Positions 48,615 to 56,648 of a DNA stretch of 64,000 nt are shown here, in pieces. The DNA is from JALHUF01 sp050014795 (lineage in GTDB: Bacteria; Acidobacteriota; Terriglobia; UBA7540). How positions within the stretch are numbered: the stretch's first letter is position 1; each line of letters starts with the position of its first letter. The position numbers were made by a program, and so were the translations under genes. Under the pieces are notes generated by a model. The model made no database searches and had not been told where the DNA came from. It saw only the letters and a program-made list of their open reading frames with translations. The DNA lies in the NCBI GenBank assembly GCA_050014795.1, contig JBEKCQ010000001.1, positions 16,436 to 80,435 on the forward strand. Direction: 5' to 3'.

Positions 48615-48998
48615 ATGCCATCCCCAGCGCAAGCCGTCCTGAGTGTTGAAAGGGCCATGGTCCGCGACTTCAATGCGGGCAAGATCGAGCAGCTTCTCGC
48701 CCATTTCCACCCGCGCGTGGTGGGATTTTCCTCCACCAAGCAGGAGAGGATTGTGGGGCTGGTGGCCATGCGCAAGACCTTTGACTACTATCACCAGGCA
48801 TCGAGCCACATGCGGTACCACATCGCCAAGCCCGAGGTCCACGTCTTCGGCGACGTGGCCGTGGCGACGTTCTATTGGACCGTGGAGTTGGGCACCGGCC
48901 GTCCCCGACATGCCATCAAGGGCCGCGGCAGCCACGTTTTCGCCAGACACGACGATAGGTGGTTGATCGTCCACGAACACTTCTCGCGCGCCCACTGA
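48615..48998 (+). CDS. NTF2-like (SnoaL/DUF4440) protein
   Basis: A 127-residue single-domain protein: ERAMVRDFNAGKIEQLLAHFHPRVVGFSS at the start and HVFARHDDRWLIVHEHFSRAH at the end, the cone-shaped NTF2 fold. Members include small isomerases, ketosteroid-type enzymes and binding proteins; no reaction can be assigned. AAGGGGG lies about 8 nt before the ATG. Confidence 0.85.
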   Translation: MPSPAQAVLSVERAMVRDFNAGKIEQLLAHFHPRVVGFSSTKQERIVGLVAMRKTFDYYHQASSHMRYHIAKPEVHVFGDVAVATFYWTVELGTGRPRHAIKGRGSHVFARHDDRWLIVHEHFSRAH

Positions 48999-49015
48999 GG
49001 CAGTGCCGGGTTCAC

Positions 49016-49044
49016 GCCGCCAAGTGTGGCGGCATAAAGCCGCC
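49016..49044. repeat. GCCGCC palindromic repeat
   Basis: GCCGCC (49016-49021) pairs with GGCGGC (49028-49033), which can alternatively pair with the following GCCGCC at 49039-49044. Confidence 0.4.
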
Positions 49045-49068
49045 TCGACCTGTTTTCTCGTACGCCCG

Positions 49069-50010
49069 ATGCCCGAATACGACTCCGCAATTCAGTGGCT
49101 CCTCGCAGGTGACCCAGCCATCCGCTGGCAGACCCTGCGTGACCTGGCGGGCGCGAGCCAGCGGCTTGTCGTGCGCGAACAACAATGCGTTGCTGAAACC
49201 GGCTGGGGCGCGAGACTGCTCAGCCGGCAGGAAGCGTCGGGTCAATGGGGCGGCGGGATCTACACACCCAAGTGGACTTCGACCACTTACACAATGGTGC
49301 TGCTGCGCTCTCTGGGCCTGCCTCCGGAACATCCCCAGGCAATGAAGGGCTGCGCACTGCTGTTTGACCGGGGCTTCTATCGCGATGGCGGCTTTAACTG
49401 CTGGCGTGGACACAAATACAGCGAGTCGTGCGTCACTGGCATGGTCCTGGCTGTGGCGGCATATTTTCGCTTTGCCGATGATCGTGTGCACGCCTTCGCC
49501 GAATACCTCTTGAAACAGCAGATGCAGGACGGCGGCTGGAATTGCCAGTCATATCGCGGCGCCACGCACAGCTCGGTCCACACGACCATCCTGGTGCTCG
49601 AAGGATTGCTCGAATACGAGAGGTTCCGGCCGCGCGACGCCGCGCCCGTCCGCGAGGCGCAGGCCAGGGGGCGGGAATTTCTGCTCGTTCACAGGCTCTT
49701 CCGCTCGCATCGCACCGGAAAAATCATCAATCCAGCGTGGACACGGTTTTCCTTCCCGCCCCGGTGGCACTACGACATCCTGCGCGGCTTGGACCATTTT
49801 CGGGAGGCGGGGGCCGCGCGCGATGAGCGGTTGAGCGAGGCGATTGAAATCGTCAAGCAGAGGCGCAAGGATGACGGGCGCTGGATCCTTCAGAACCGCT
49901 ATCCCGGTGAGACCTTTTTCGAGATGGAGAAACTGGGCGAGCCCAGCCGCTGGAATACGCTTCGCGCCCTGCGCGTCCTCAGGTGGTGGGAGCGGAGCAG
50001 CAACACATAG
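49069..50010 (+). CDS. Alpha/alpha-toroid protein (squalene-cyclase/prenyltransferase-like)
   Basis: About 313 residues from ATG 49069. Repeated helical pairs with the QDGGWN-type motif (KQQMQDGGWNCQSYRG) and GFYRDGGFNCW, SGQWGGGIY resemble the QW-repeats of terpenoid cyclases and protein prenyltransferases. The catalytic DxDD of squalene-hopene cyclase is absent, so enzymatic cyclisation is unlikely; a binding or uncharacterised role is more plausible. No neighbour gives a clue. Confidence 0.7.
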   Translation: MPEYDSAIQWLLAGDPAIRWQTLRDLAGASQRLVVREQQCVAETGWGARLLSRQEASGQWGGGIYTPKWTSTTYTMVLLRSLGLPPEHPQAMKGCALLFDRGFYRDGGFNCWRGHKYSESCVTGMVLAVAAYFRFADDRVHAFAEYLLKQQMQDGGWNCQSYRGATHSSVHTTILVLEGLLEYERFRPRDAAPVREAQARGREFLLVHRLFRSHRTGKIINPAWTRFSFPPRWHYDILRGLDHFREAGAARDERLSEAIEIVKQRRKDDGRWILQNRYPGETFFEMEKLGEPSRWNTLRALRVLRWWERSSNT

Positions 50011-50026
50011 CCCCACCAAACGAACG

Positions 50027-50055
50027 TTGACACAGCCGTCTCCGGATGCTAGTTT
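50027..50055 (+). promoter_or_regulatory. sigma70-type promoter of the riboswitch-receptor transcript
   Basis: TTGACA (50027-50032), 17-nt spacer, TAGTTT (50050-50055) with a TGC extension before it. The leader runs from about 50062. Confidence 0.55.
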
Positions 50056-50079
50056 GCTTGTGAGCTGTTGTTCTTTGAA

Positions 50080-50285
50080 AACCTGAGTTCCCGTGGTGAC
50101 CCGACGAAGTCGGGGTAAAAGGAAAGGCCGTCGAAATCGGCCGCGGTCCCGCCACTGTGATCGGGGAGCCGAATCCTCCTTGGGCCTGAGGCCAGCCACT
50201 GTCCCGCATTGCGGGATGGGAAGGCTGAGGATGCGGCGATGACCCGAAAGCCAGGAAGCCTGCCCGGGAACTTACACTCAGCCTA
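50080..50285 (+). ncRNA. Cobalamin (adenosylcobalamin) riboswitch
   Basis: A leader of about 200 nt carries the class's conserved parts in order: the GAGTTCCCGTGGTGA region, the CGCGGTCCCGCCACTG core (about 50140-50157), a second GCCACTG with GGGAAGG (about 50193-50226), and the B12 box AGCCAGGAAGCCTGCC (about 50250-50265). It lies ahead of a BtuB-like receptor and is followed by a terminator hairpin, so B12 should shut off receptor synthesis. Confidence 0.93.
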
Positions 50286-50323
50286 ACTCTTCGACGGAAA
50301 GAGTCCTGGGGAAAACCGCCAAG

Positions 50324-50368
50324 GCCTTCCGATTCCGGTTCGAGGAATGGGGGGGCTTTTTTCTTTTT
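50324..50368 (+). terminator. Intrinsic terminator acting as riboswitch expression platform
   Basis: GCCTTCC-G-ATTCC (50324-50336) pairs with GGAAT-GGGGGGGC (50344-50356) through a 7-nt loop, using two G-U pairs, and is followed by TTTTTTCTTTTT. Placed between the B12 aptamer and the receptor gene. Confidence 0.8.
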
Positions 50369-50437
50369 CGGCTGCCCTTCTCCTGACTCCTTTCGTCGGC
50401 GACACCCCGTCGCGTGAACGGGGGAAAGGGGTCGAGC

Positions 50438-52735
50438 GTGGTGAAGCCAGAAGTCAGAAGTCAGAAGTCAGAAGTCGAAGCCCGGACCGGTCATGTCCCT
50501 TGCCGCACGGGTAACCTTGCCGGTTACCGTGCCGGTCTTCTGCCCCTAGTGGCACTTCTCCTCAGTATAGGCGTGGTGCGCGCCGCGACGCTGGAAGGAA
50601 CGGTGCTTGATCCGAGCGGTCGCGCGGTTCCGGGTGCACGCGTGAGCCTGCTCCACCAACTTACACCGCCCGAAGAGCGCCAGACCGACGCGCACGGGCG
50701 TTTTGAATTTGACGGCTTGCGGCGCGGAGCGTATCGCCTGGTGGCGAGTGTGCCGGGTTTCACCGCATCTTCGGTCCAGATTGAGATGGGCGAGGACGAA
50801 ACCCGGAGTGTGGACTTGCGCCTCGCGCTCAGTGCTGTCCAGGAGCATGTTGTAGTATCGGCCACACTGGGTGGTGCACTGTCGCCCCAGGTAGGTTCCT
50901 CGATCAATGTTGTCACACGTCGCGATATGGACGAGCAAGGCGCTCAGGCCGTGTTCGAAGTCCTGCGCGAGGTTCCCGGCATCACGGTGAGCCAGGCCGG
51001 CCGGCATGGCGGCGCGACAGGTGTCTTCATCCGCGGCGGCAATTCCAACTACAACCTGGTAATGCTGGATGGGATGCAGGTGAACCAGTTTGGCGGAGAC
51101 TTCGACCTTGCCTCACTCCCCACCGACGGCGTGGAGCGCGTCGAAATCGCCCGCGGCCCGCAGAGCGCCCTCTACGGTTCGAATGCAGTGACCGGCGTCA
51201 TCAACATTGTGACTCGTCAAGGCCAGGGCCCGCCACGCTTCACCATGCAGGCCGAAGGCGGCAGCTTCACCACGCGCCGCTTTGCTACGGGAGGCAGCGG
51301 GCTCACCCGCGGCCTGAGTTGGGCCTACGACCTATCGCGACTGGATTCCGGCGGCATGGTCGTGAACGACCAGTACCGCAACCAGAGCGCTTTCCTAAGC
51401 CTGGGTTATTCGCGCGGCCCGCGCCGGCAGGCAAACTTCCATCTTTTCGGCAACGCTAACGATGCGGGCGCGCCCGGACCTTACGGTTCTGATCCTCTCG
51501 GCCTCTTCCCCGGCATCGACCGGATCTCGCGCAACAAGCAGAACCTGTTCGGCTACCAGGCGAACTACGCCGAACAGTTAACACCGCGCTTCCGGCAGGA
51601 GGTGAGCGTCAGCGGGGCGATGAACGATTACTACTTCCGTTCACCCTACGGCGACTCGTTCTCGCACAACCTGCGGGGCGTCTTGAACACGCGGAGCGAG
51701 ATCACGGTCTCGAGCCAGGACTTTCTCGTCGTGGGTTTCGAGTACAACCGCGAGCAGATCAAGAACACTTACATCGCTGACGCGAGCAGCATCCCGTTCC
51801 TGCTGCCGCGCTCGAGCTTCGCCTATTTTGCGGAGAACCGTTGGAGCCCGTCGCGACGTTGGGTGGTCATCACCGGCCTGCGGCTGGACGATATTCGCAC
51901 GCGGGAACTGCCTCCCGGCGGTTTCGGGCTGCGGCCGTTGCTGCCCGCCAGTTCCGTCGTCAAAGCGAATCCGCGGGTGTCCGCGACCTATCTGGCTCGC
52001 GAGGGCGCGGGTCGTCTGGGAGCCACGCGGCTGCACGGTACCTTCGGCACCGGAATCCGTGCACCCAACGGCTTTGAACTTGCCTTCACCAACAACCCGC
52101 GCTTGAAGCCCGAAAAGAGCGTCAGCTTCGATTCCGGTGTCGAGCAGAGAGTCTTTGGCGACCGCGCGGTGCTCGACGTCACGTACTTCTACAGCCGCTT
52201 CGAAGACCAGATCGTGGTTCTGGGAGGGTCGCTCACCAACCTGAGCAGCTTCATTTCGGATAACCTGGCGAACTCACAGGCCCACGGGGTGGAAGCCAGC
52301 ATTCGTGTTCGCCCTGTCGGGGCGTTCGAACTCTCTGGCCATTACACGCGACTCAACTCGTCCATCCTGGCGCTCGATGGCACGACCCTGACCCAGTTCC
52401 CGTTCGAGGTTGGCCAGTCGCTCCTGCGGCGCCCGCGAAATTCCGCGGCGTTCAATGCAACCTGGCAACGCGGCCGCCTGATGTTCAACCTCAATGGTTT
52501 CTGGCGTTCGAAGGTTCTTGACGTCGAGCCCAATTTCGGCGCCTACGGCGGACTGTTCGCGAACAAAGGTTATCTGCTGGCCAACACGGGCTTCACCTAC
52601 CGCCTGCCGCGCGGGCTGGAGATCTATGGCCGGCTGAACAACTTCCTGGGCCGCAAGTATGAAGATTCGTTCGGTTACCCTGCCTTGCGCCTGAATTTCC
52701 TGGCGGGGATCAAGTTCGCGTTCCCGGCGGAATAG
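50438..52735 (+). CDS. BtuB-like TonB-dependent receptor with N-terminal regulatory domain
   Basis: About 765 residues. The start is uncertain: GTG 50438 or 50441 follow AAAGGGG; a GTG at 50414 is in frame too. After a long basic leader partly encoded by a short tandem repeat comes a hydrophobic segment (LLPLVALLLSIGVVRA) that serves as signal peptide. Then a carboxypeptidase-regulatory fold (about residues 45-130; GTVLDPSGRAVPGARVSL), a plug (GVFIRGGNSNYNLVMLDGMQVNQFGG, VERVEIARGPQSALYGSNAVTGVINIVT) and a barrel. The plug is of BtuB/FepA type, and the upstream cobalamin riboswitch marks corrinoids as the likely ligand. Confidence 0.9.
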   Translation: MVKPEVRSQKSEVEARTGHVPCRTGNLAGYRAGLLPLVALLLSIGVVRAATLEGTVLDPSGRAVPGARVSLLHQLTPPEERQTDAHGRFEFDGLRRGAYRLVASVPGFTASSVQIEMGEDETRSVDLRLALSAVQEHVVVSATLGGALSPQVGSSINVVTRRDMDEQGAQAVFEVLREVPGITVSQAGRHGGATGVFIRGGNSNYNLVMLDGMQVNQFGGDFDLASLPTDGVERVEIARGPQSALYGSNAVTGVINIVTRQGQGPPRFTMQAEGGSFTTRRFATGGSGLTRGLSWAYDLSRLDSGGMVVNDQYRNQSAFLSLGYSRGPRRQANFHLFGNANDAGAPGPYGSDPLGLFPGIDRISRNKQNLFGYQANYAEQLTPRFRQEVSVSGAMNDYYFRSPYGDSFSHNLRGVLNTRSEITVSSQDFLVVGFEYNREQIKNTYIADASSIPFLLPRSSFAYFAENRWSPSRRWVVITGLRLDDIRTRELPPGGFGLRPLLPASSVVKANPRVSATYLAREGAGRLGATRLHGTFGTGIRAPNGFELAFTNNPRLKPEKSVSFDSGVEQRVFGDRAVLDVTYFYSRFEDQIVVLGGSLTNLSSFISDNLANSQAHGVEASIRVRPVGAFELSGHYTRLNSSILALDGTTLTQFPFEVGQSLLRRPRNSAAFNATWQRGRLMFNLNGFWRSKVLDVEPNFGAYGGLFANKGYLLANTGFTYRLPRGLEIYGRLNNFLGRKYEDSFGYPALRLNFLAGIKFAFPAE
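50443..50477 (+). repeat. Short tandem repeat GTCAGAA inside the receptor's 5' end
   Basis: Four near-perfect copies of a 7-mer (AGAAGTC) read into the coding frame as an Arg/Ser/Gln/Lys/Glu-rich leader. Of the same general kind as the intergenic word repeats. Confidence 0.7.
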
Positions 52736-52772
52736 GCGTGTGCGTTGCGCAGGTGGCCCGCTGCGGCAGGCG

Positions 52773-53012
52773 TCAGATCAGGCTGTCCTCTTTGCGGTGG
52801 GTTCGCCAGCAATTGAGTTGCTCGACGGCTACCGACAGCACGCAAATGCCCCCGGCGATCGAGATGCCAACTTCGAGGAGGTCACTCATGATGGGGGCGT
52901 GCTCGCCGGCCAGCGAGCGGACGGCTGCCGCCAGGGCGATGCCGTGGCCGACCGCCCACAGCCCGACCACGGCACTCAAGACGAGGGCGACGACGCGGAG
53001 ACCGGTCTTCAT
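52773..53012 (-). CDS. Small two-TM membrane protein, unknown
   Basis: A 79-residue frame with two hydrophobic helices (LRVVALVLSAVVGLWAVGHG and VGISIAGGICVLSVAVEQL) separated by a short loop. No ribosome binding site is obvious and I recognise no family; it is reported because codon positions and hydrophobic pattern look gene-like. It could be spurious. Confidence 0.45.
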   Translation of the reverse strand: MKTGLRVVALVLSAVVGLWAVGHGIALAAAVRSLAGEHAPIMSDLLEVGISIAGGICVLSVAVEQLNCWRTHRKEDSLI

Positions 53013-53150
53013 GGGGGAGCCAACCGAGAAAACTCAGAATGTGCCAAGCCAAAACTCTGCACTTACAGGCAGCCCTTACATACACCCGGCGCCGCGGCGA
53101 AGTCAATCGCGCGGTTTTGGAACGAACAGCCGCTGACCTGAACGTCTGTG

Positions 53151-54614
53151 CTACCTCTCGATGCGGTGAACTTTGAGAAGGTTCGTCGTCCCGCGGCGCG
53201 CAATGGGCGTGCCCGCGACAACGGCGATGAGGTCGCCGCTCTCGACGGCGTCCCGGGCGCGCAGCAGTCGAGCCGCGCCCTCCACCATCCGGTCAGTGGA
53301 CTGGACGTGGGGCATGCCCACGGGGATCACGCCCCAGTAAAGCGCCGTGCGGCGGAGGATCTGCGGCAGTGGCGAGAAGGCGAACACTGGGGCGCGGGGC
53401 CGCGACTTCGAAACCAAGCGCGCGCTCGACCCCGACTGGGTGAAAACGGCGATGGCCTTCAGGTTCAACTCCTCGGCCATGTGGGCTACACTCTCGCACA
53501 CCGCCTCCGCAACGCCCAGCGTTTCGTCGGCAGAGCGGCGCCGGCGTGCGTACCAGGCGTAACGGGGGCTCGCCTCGGCGGCGGAAATGATTCGCGCCAT
53601 CATCCGCACGGCCTCCACGGGATATTGCCCAGTGGCGGTTTCCGCCGAAAGCATGAGGGCGTCCGCCCCGTCAAAGATGGCGTTGGCCACATCGGAGGCC
53701 TCGGCACGCGTGGGCCGGGAATGCTCGGTCATCGATTCCAGCATCTGGGTGGCGACGATGACCGGGACCTTCAGGGCATTGGCGCGTGCGATGACCCGCT
53801 TCTGGATGACGGGAACTGTCTCCGGCGGCAATTCCACTCCCAGATCGCCCCGCGCCACCATCACCGCGTCCGCGACCCGCAGAATCTCATCCAGACGGTC
53901 AATGGCCTCGGGTTTCTCCAGCTTGGCGACTACCGGGATGTCGCGACCCGCACGCGCCAGCAGACGCTTGAGTTCCAGCACATCCTCCGGACGCCGCACG
54001 AAGGAAAGTGCCACGTAGTCCACGCCGTGTTGAATGCCAAACTCCAGGTCGTCGCGATCCTTGGCGGTCAGCGCGGAAATCTTGAGAGGAAGTCCAGGCA
54101 GATTGATACCCTTGTGCTCGCCGAGTTCGCCGCCTTCGACCACCTGGCACACCACGTCGCGATCCTTGACCTGCTCCACACGCAGTTCAATCAGGCCGTC
54201 CGAGAGCAGGATGCGGCTTCCGGGCTTCACCTCGCGCGGAAGAGATTGGAAGCTGGTCGGTATCCGTCGCACGTTGCCCGCTACAGGGCGCGTGGTGAGT
54301 GTCACACGAGCGCCGGCGCGCAACTCGACGGGCGCGCCCCGCTCCAAGCGTCCGGTGCGAATCTTGGGGCCTTGCAGGTCCTGCAAGATGGCCAGGGTCT
54401 TGCCGCGCTCTCGCGCCAGGCGCCGCACCAGCCGTAACCGCCGGGCGTGCTCGGCGGGCGTGCCGTGGGAAAAGTTCAGCCGGACCACGTCCATCCCGGC
54501 AGCCAGCAGACCGGTCAGGCGCTCCGGGCTGTCGGTGGCCGGGCCCAGCGTGCAAACGATTTTGGCGCGCGGCGCTTCCGCGGCCTCGTACTTTTCGACG
54601 ATGGCGGTGCTCAT
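53151..54614 (-). CDS. pyk: Pyruvate kinase
   Basis: A 487-residue glycolytic enzyme converting phosphoenolpyruvate and ADP to pyruvate and ATP. Signature motifs: KIVCTLGPATDSPERL, MDVVRLNFSHGT, LQDLQGPKIRTG, the active-site segment VVAKLEKPEAIDRLDEIL (Lys-Glu) and VMVARGDLGVELP, and PTRAEASDVANAIFDGADALMLSAETATGQYPVEAV. The C-terminal allosteric domain is complete. Single gene with its own reading direction. Confidence 0.96.
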   Translation of the reverse strand: MSTAIVEKYEAAEAPRAKIVCTLGPATDSPERLTGLLAAGMDVVRLNFSHGTPAEHARRLRLVRRLARERGKTLAILQDLQGPKIRTGRLERGAPVELRAGARVTLTTRPVAGNVRRIPTSFQSLPREVKPGSRILLSDGLIELRVEQVKDRDVVCQVVEGGELGEHKGINLPGLPLKISALTAKDRDDLEFGIQHGVDYVALSFVRRPEDVLELKRLLARAGRDIPVVAKLEKPEAIDRLDEILRVADAVMVARGDLGVELPPETVPVIQKRVIARANALKVPVIVATQMLESMTEHSRPTRAEASDVANAIFDGADALMLSAETATGQYPVEAVRMMARIISAAEASPRYAWYARRRRSADETLGVAEAVCESVAHMAEELNLKAIAVFTQSGSSARLVSKSRPRAPVFAFSPLPQILRRTALYWGVIPVGMPHVQSTDRMVEGAARLLRARDAVESGDLIAVVAGTPIARRGTTNLLKVHRIER

Positions 54615-54681
54615 CGGAGCGAATTATAACGGCGAGTGGGGCAGAACAAAAGGAACATGAGAGCCGAGCGGGGTGAGGAGG

Positions 54682-55164
54682 CTAGACCTTCAGGAGATAC
54701 TCCGACGCGGAGAGGTTGGCGAAGCGGACCAAGTCCACCCGCTGGCCCACCACGTTGGCGAAGTACTCGAGAACGGCAGTGAGTTTCAGGGCCGCGGGCT
54801 TCTCTTTCAGTCGCAGCAGGTGGCGCGCTGCCAGGGAAAGCAAGCTGGCGCGGAAATAGACAATCAGCAGGCGCTCTTCACGCGTGTAGCGCTGGGTGAC
54901 GTTGGCGGCGTTCTTCAGCAGGTAGGTCAGCGCCAGATAGTCGCATTTGAGCATCACGCGCGCCCGGGGGTAGTCCAGCGGCGCGTCGAATTCCTCCAAG
55001 CCCTTGCGGATAGCGGGAAACTCCAGGCGATTGGCGCTGACGATGGATAGGGAGTATTCCCGGTCGAACTTCCGCCGTAGGATCCGCTGGCAAGCGATCT
55101 GGAGATAGAAGAAGAAAAGCGCGGTAGAGATGATCAGAATCAGGGACGCAAGAAACATGCCCAT
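54682..55164 (-). CDS. Membrane-anchored protein of unknown function
   Basis: A 160-residue protein: one N-terminal TM helix (MGMFLASLILIISTALFFFYLQIAC) and a basic, alpha-helical cytoplasmic part (LSLAARHLLRLKEKPAALKLTAVLEYFANVVGQRV). It starts 6 nt after the stop of the seven-TM gene, so they are co-transcribed. No family recognised. Confidence 0.75.
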   Translation of the reverse strand: MGMFLASLILIISTALFFFYLQIACQRILRRKFDREYSLSIVSANRLEFPAIRKGLEEFDAPLDYPRARVMLKCDYLALTYLLKNAANVTQRYTREERLLIVYFRASLLSLAARHLLRLKEKPAALKLTAVLEYFANVVGQRVDLVRFANLSASEYLLKV

Positions 55165-55170
55165 TCTCTC

Positions 55171-55911
55171 TTAAGCCCTCCGGCTGGGAACTACCGCGAG
55201 TTCCTCAACCCTCTCCTCGCGCGCGGGAACACGCGCGGCCTCCGGCACCCGGGCGACGGCGTACAACCACGTCAGAAGCATCCCCAGGGTGCACAGTGGG
55301 CCCAGGTACGCATAAAGGACGCTGGCGAACTGCCGCCCCGGCGTCAGCGTGACCAGCGCAAAGTTTGCCGCCGGACCGGCAAACTGGATCCCCATTCCGA
55401 CCACCAGCAACGCCAGTTCTTCATCGGCACTTTGAATCCACTGGATGAGGAGGAAGAGCAGCGTGGTCAGGACCAAGCAGGTGAAGTAGAGGTTCTGCTG
55501 AAACTCGACGATGAAGCGGCTGAAGAGGTTCCCGTAATTATGGAGGAGGGAGGAGATCGAGATACCCAGCACCAGGATGAATACAAAACTCAGCAGGAGG
55601 CGCAGGAAGTGCCACATCTTCGGCTCTGGGAGGCAGGCGCGCCGAAAGAACACACACACGAGCAAGAAAGCCGCGAGCGCCAGCAGGACGTCCGTCAGCC
55701 AGAAGAAATAGGCGTATTCGCGAGACGAGAGACCGAAGCGATAAAGCACATAGGAGCGCCCTATCCCGTCAAGCGCGATGAGGGCGATGAGGTAAATCAG
55801 GACGCCGCGGAGTCGCCTCCCATGACGGCGGTAGAGCAGGAAAAACAACACCACGGCCTCGAGGAGGTAGACCGTGCACGAGAGGCCGTAAGTGACCAGT
55901 TTCTCTGTCAT
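55171..55911 (-). CDS. Seven-TM membrane protein of unknown function
   Basis: About 246 residues with seven hydrophobic helices, ending in a charged tail. No catalytic or transporter motif is recognised; the layout resembles 7TM sensor modules without the output domain. ATG 55911 is used; a TTG two codons upstream is possible. Upstream, on the same strand, lies the gene for the repeat peptide, and downstream the single-TM protein, which suggests a three-gene unit. Confidence 0.75.
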   Translation of the reverse strand: MTEKLVTYGLSCTVYLLEAVVLFFLLYRRHGRRLRGVLIYLIALIALDGIGRSYVLYRFGLSSREYAYFFWLTDVLLALAAFLLVCVFFRRACLPEPKMWHFLRLLLSFVFILVLGISISSLLHNYGNLFSRFIVEFQQNLYFTCLVLTTLLFLLIQWIQSADEELALLVVGMGIQFAGPAANFALVTLTPGRQFASVLYAYLGPLCTLGMLLTWLYAVARVPEAARVPAREERVEELAVVPSRRA

Positions 55912-55977
55912 GAGCAACCCGGAAGCAGTGCTTCAAGTGCCAGCCTCCTCCGGGTCGCTCGCGTGACACAGAGGAAG

Positions 55978-56316
55978 CTAGCGCGCTCTACTATTGGGCG
56001 GCATAGGTACGGGCGCGCCCCCGATGCCCGCTACGTTCGGGGGCATCGGAACCGGCGCCCCGCCAATCCCTGCCACATTGGGCGGCATGGGCACCGGCGC
56101 TCCACCAATCCCCACTGCGTTCGGGGGCATCGGAACCGGCGCCCCGCCAATCCCCATCACATTCGGCGGCATGGGTACCGGGGCTCCCCCGATCCCCACC
56201 GCATTCGGGGGCATGGGGACGGGCGCCCCGCCGATGCCAGCCACGCTGCGCCGCAGGCTCATGCTCGTCAGCACCACCAGCAGCGCCAGCAAGAAGGTCA
56301 AAAGATAGTTCTTCAT
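55978..56316 (-). CDS. Secreted peptide of six 14-residue GIGGAPVPMPPN repeats
   Basis: A 112-residue protein: signal peptide or TM anchor (MKNYLLTFLLALLVVLTSM), a short SLRRSVA spacer, then six units GIGGAPVPMPPN-xx (xx is AV, VM, AV, VA, VA, SR). The 12 core residues are identical in all units although the third codon positions differ (for example gtt/gtg, ccg/ccc, aac/aat), which shows that selection keeps the peptide sequence. The start has a strong GGAGGAG. Function is unknown; a structural, adhesive or precursor-peptide role is possible. Lies ahead of two membrane-protein genes on the same strand. Confidence 0.85.
   Translation of the reverse strand: MKNYLLTFLLALLVVLTSMSLRRSVAGIGGAPVPMPPNAVGIGGAPVPMPPNVMGIGGAPVPMPPNAVGIGGAPVPMPPNVAGIGGAPVPMPPNVAGIGGAPVPMPPNSRAR
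55987..56238 (-). repeat. Six tandem 42-bp units
   Basis: Coding tandem repeat of the GIGGAPVPMPPN protein. The opposite strand also reads as a Gly/Pro-rich 14-residue repeat, but it has no ribosome binding site or signal peptide, and its Ile/Met positions vary. Confidence 0.9.
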
Positions 56317-56367
56317 TTGCTCTCCTCCAGTTGGAGATTCACAGGTCAGACCTGCACCTGGAGCGAG

Positions 56368-56396
56368 AGCCTAAAGAACTATTGCCGAAAAGTCAA
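56368..56396 (-). promoter_or_regulatory. Promoter of the repeat-peptide gene
   Basis: Minus strand: TTGACT (56391-56396), 17-nt spacer, TAGGCT (56368-56373). Its -10 box is the same as in the element at 62871. The rest of 56397-56648 shows no supported gene. Confidence 0.55.
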
Positions 56397-56648
56397 TGCT
56401 TTCCGCGTACTTTTTCGGCCAGTACATTTTGCCAAAACCCGCCGCAAAGTCAAGGCCAATCCTTGCAGATCCTTAGCGTGGGGAGTGACTCCGGGTTTTC
56501 TCCACGCCCTGGCCCCCAACGGGCGCCTGGCTGTCCCAGGTGCTTACGGTCGTCCTGGCGTTTTCACCTTTTTCGCATCCCGGTTGACCTGGAGGGGAGT
56601 GAATGACATCATAAATGTTGTGGGCCTTGGGCTTCAGGAGTGAGAGAC

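Noticed and set aside
50320..50345. GGTTCGA motif that could mark a tRNA T-arm
   Set aside because: It is the loop of the terminator hairpin following the cobalamin riboswitch.
55994..56308. Plus-strand frame encoding another Gly/Pro-rich 14-residue repeat
   Set aside because: Shadow of the minus-strand repeat gene: no ribosome binding site or signal peptide, and its Ile/Met positions vary with the synonymous sites of the real gene.
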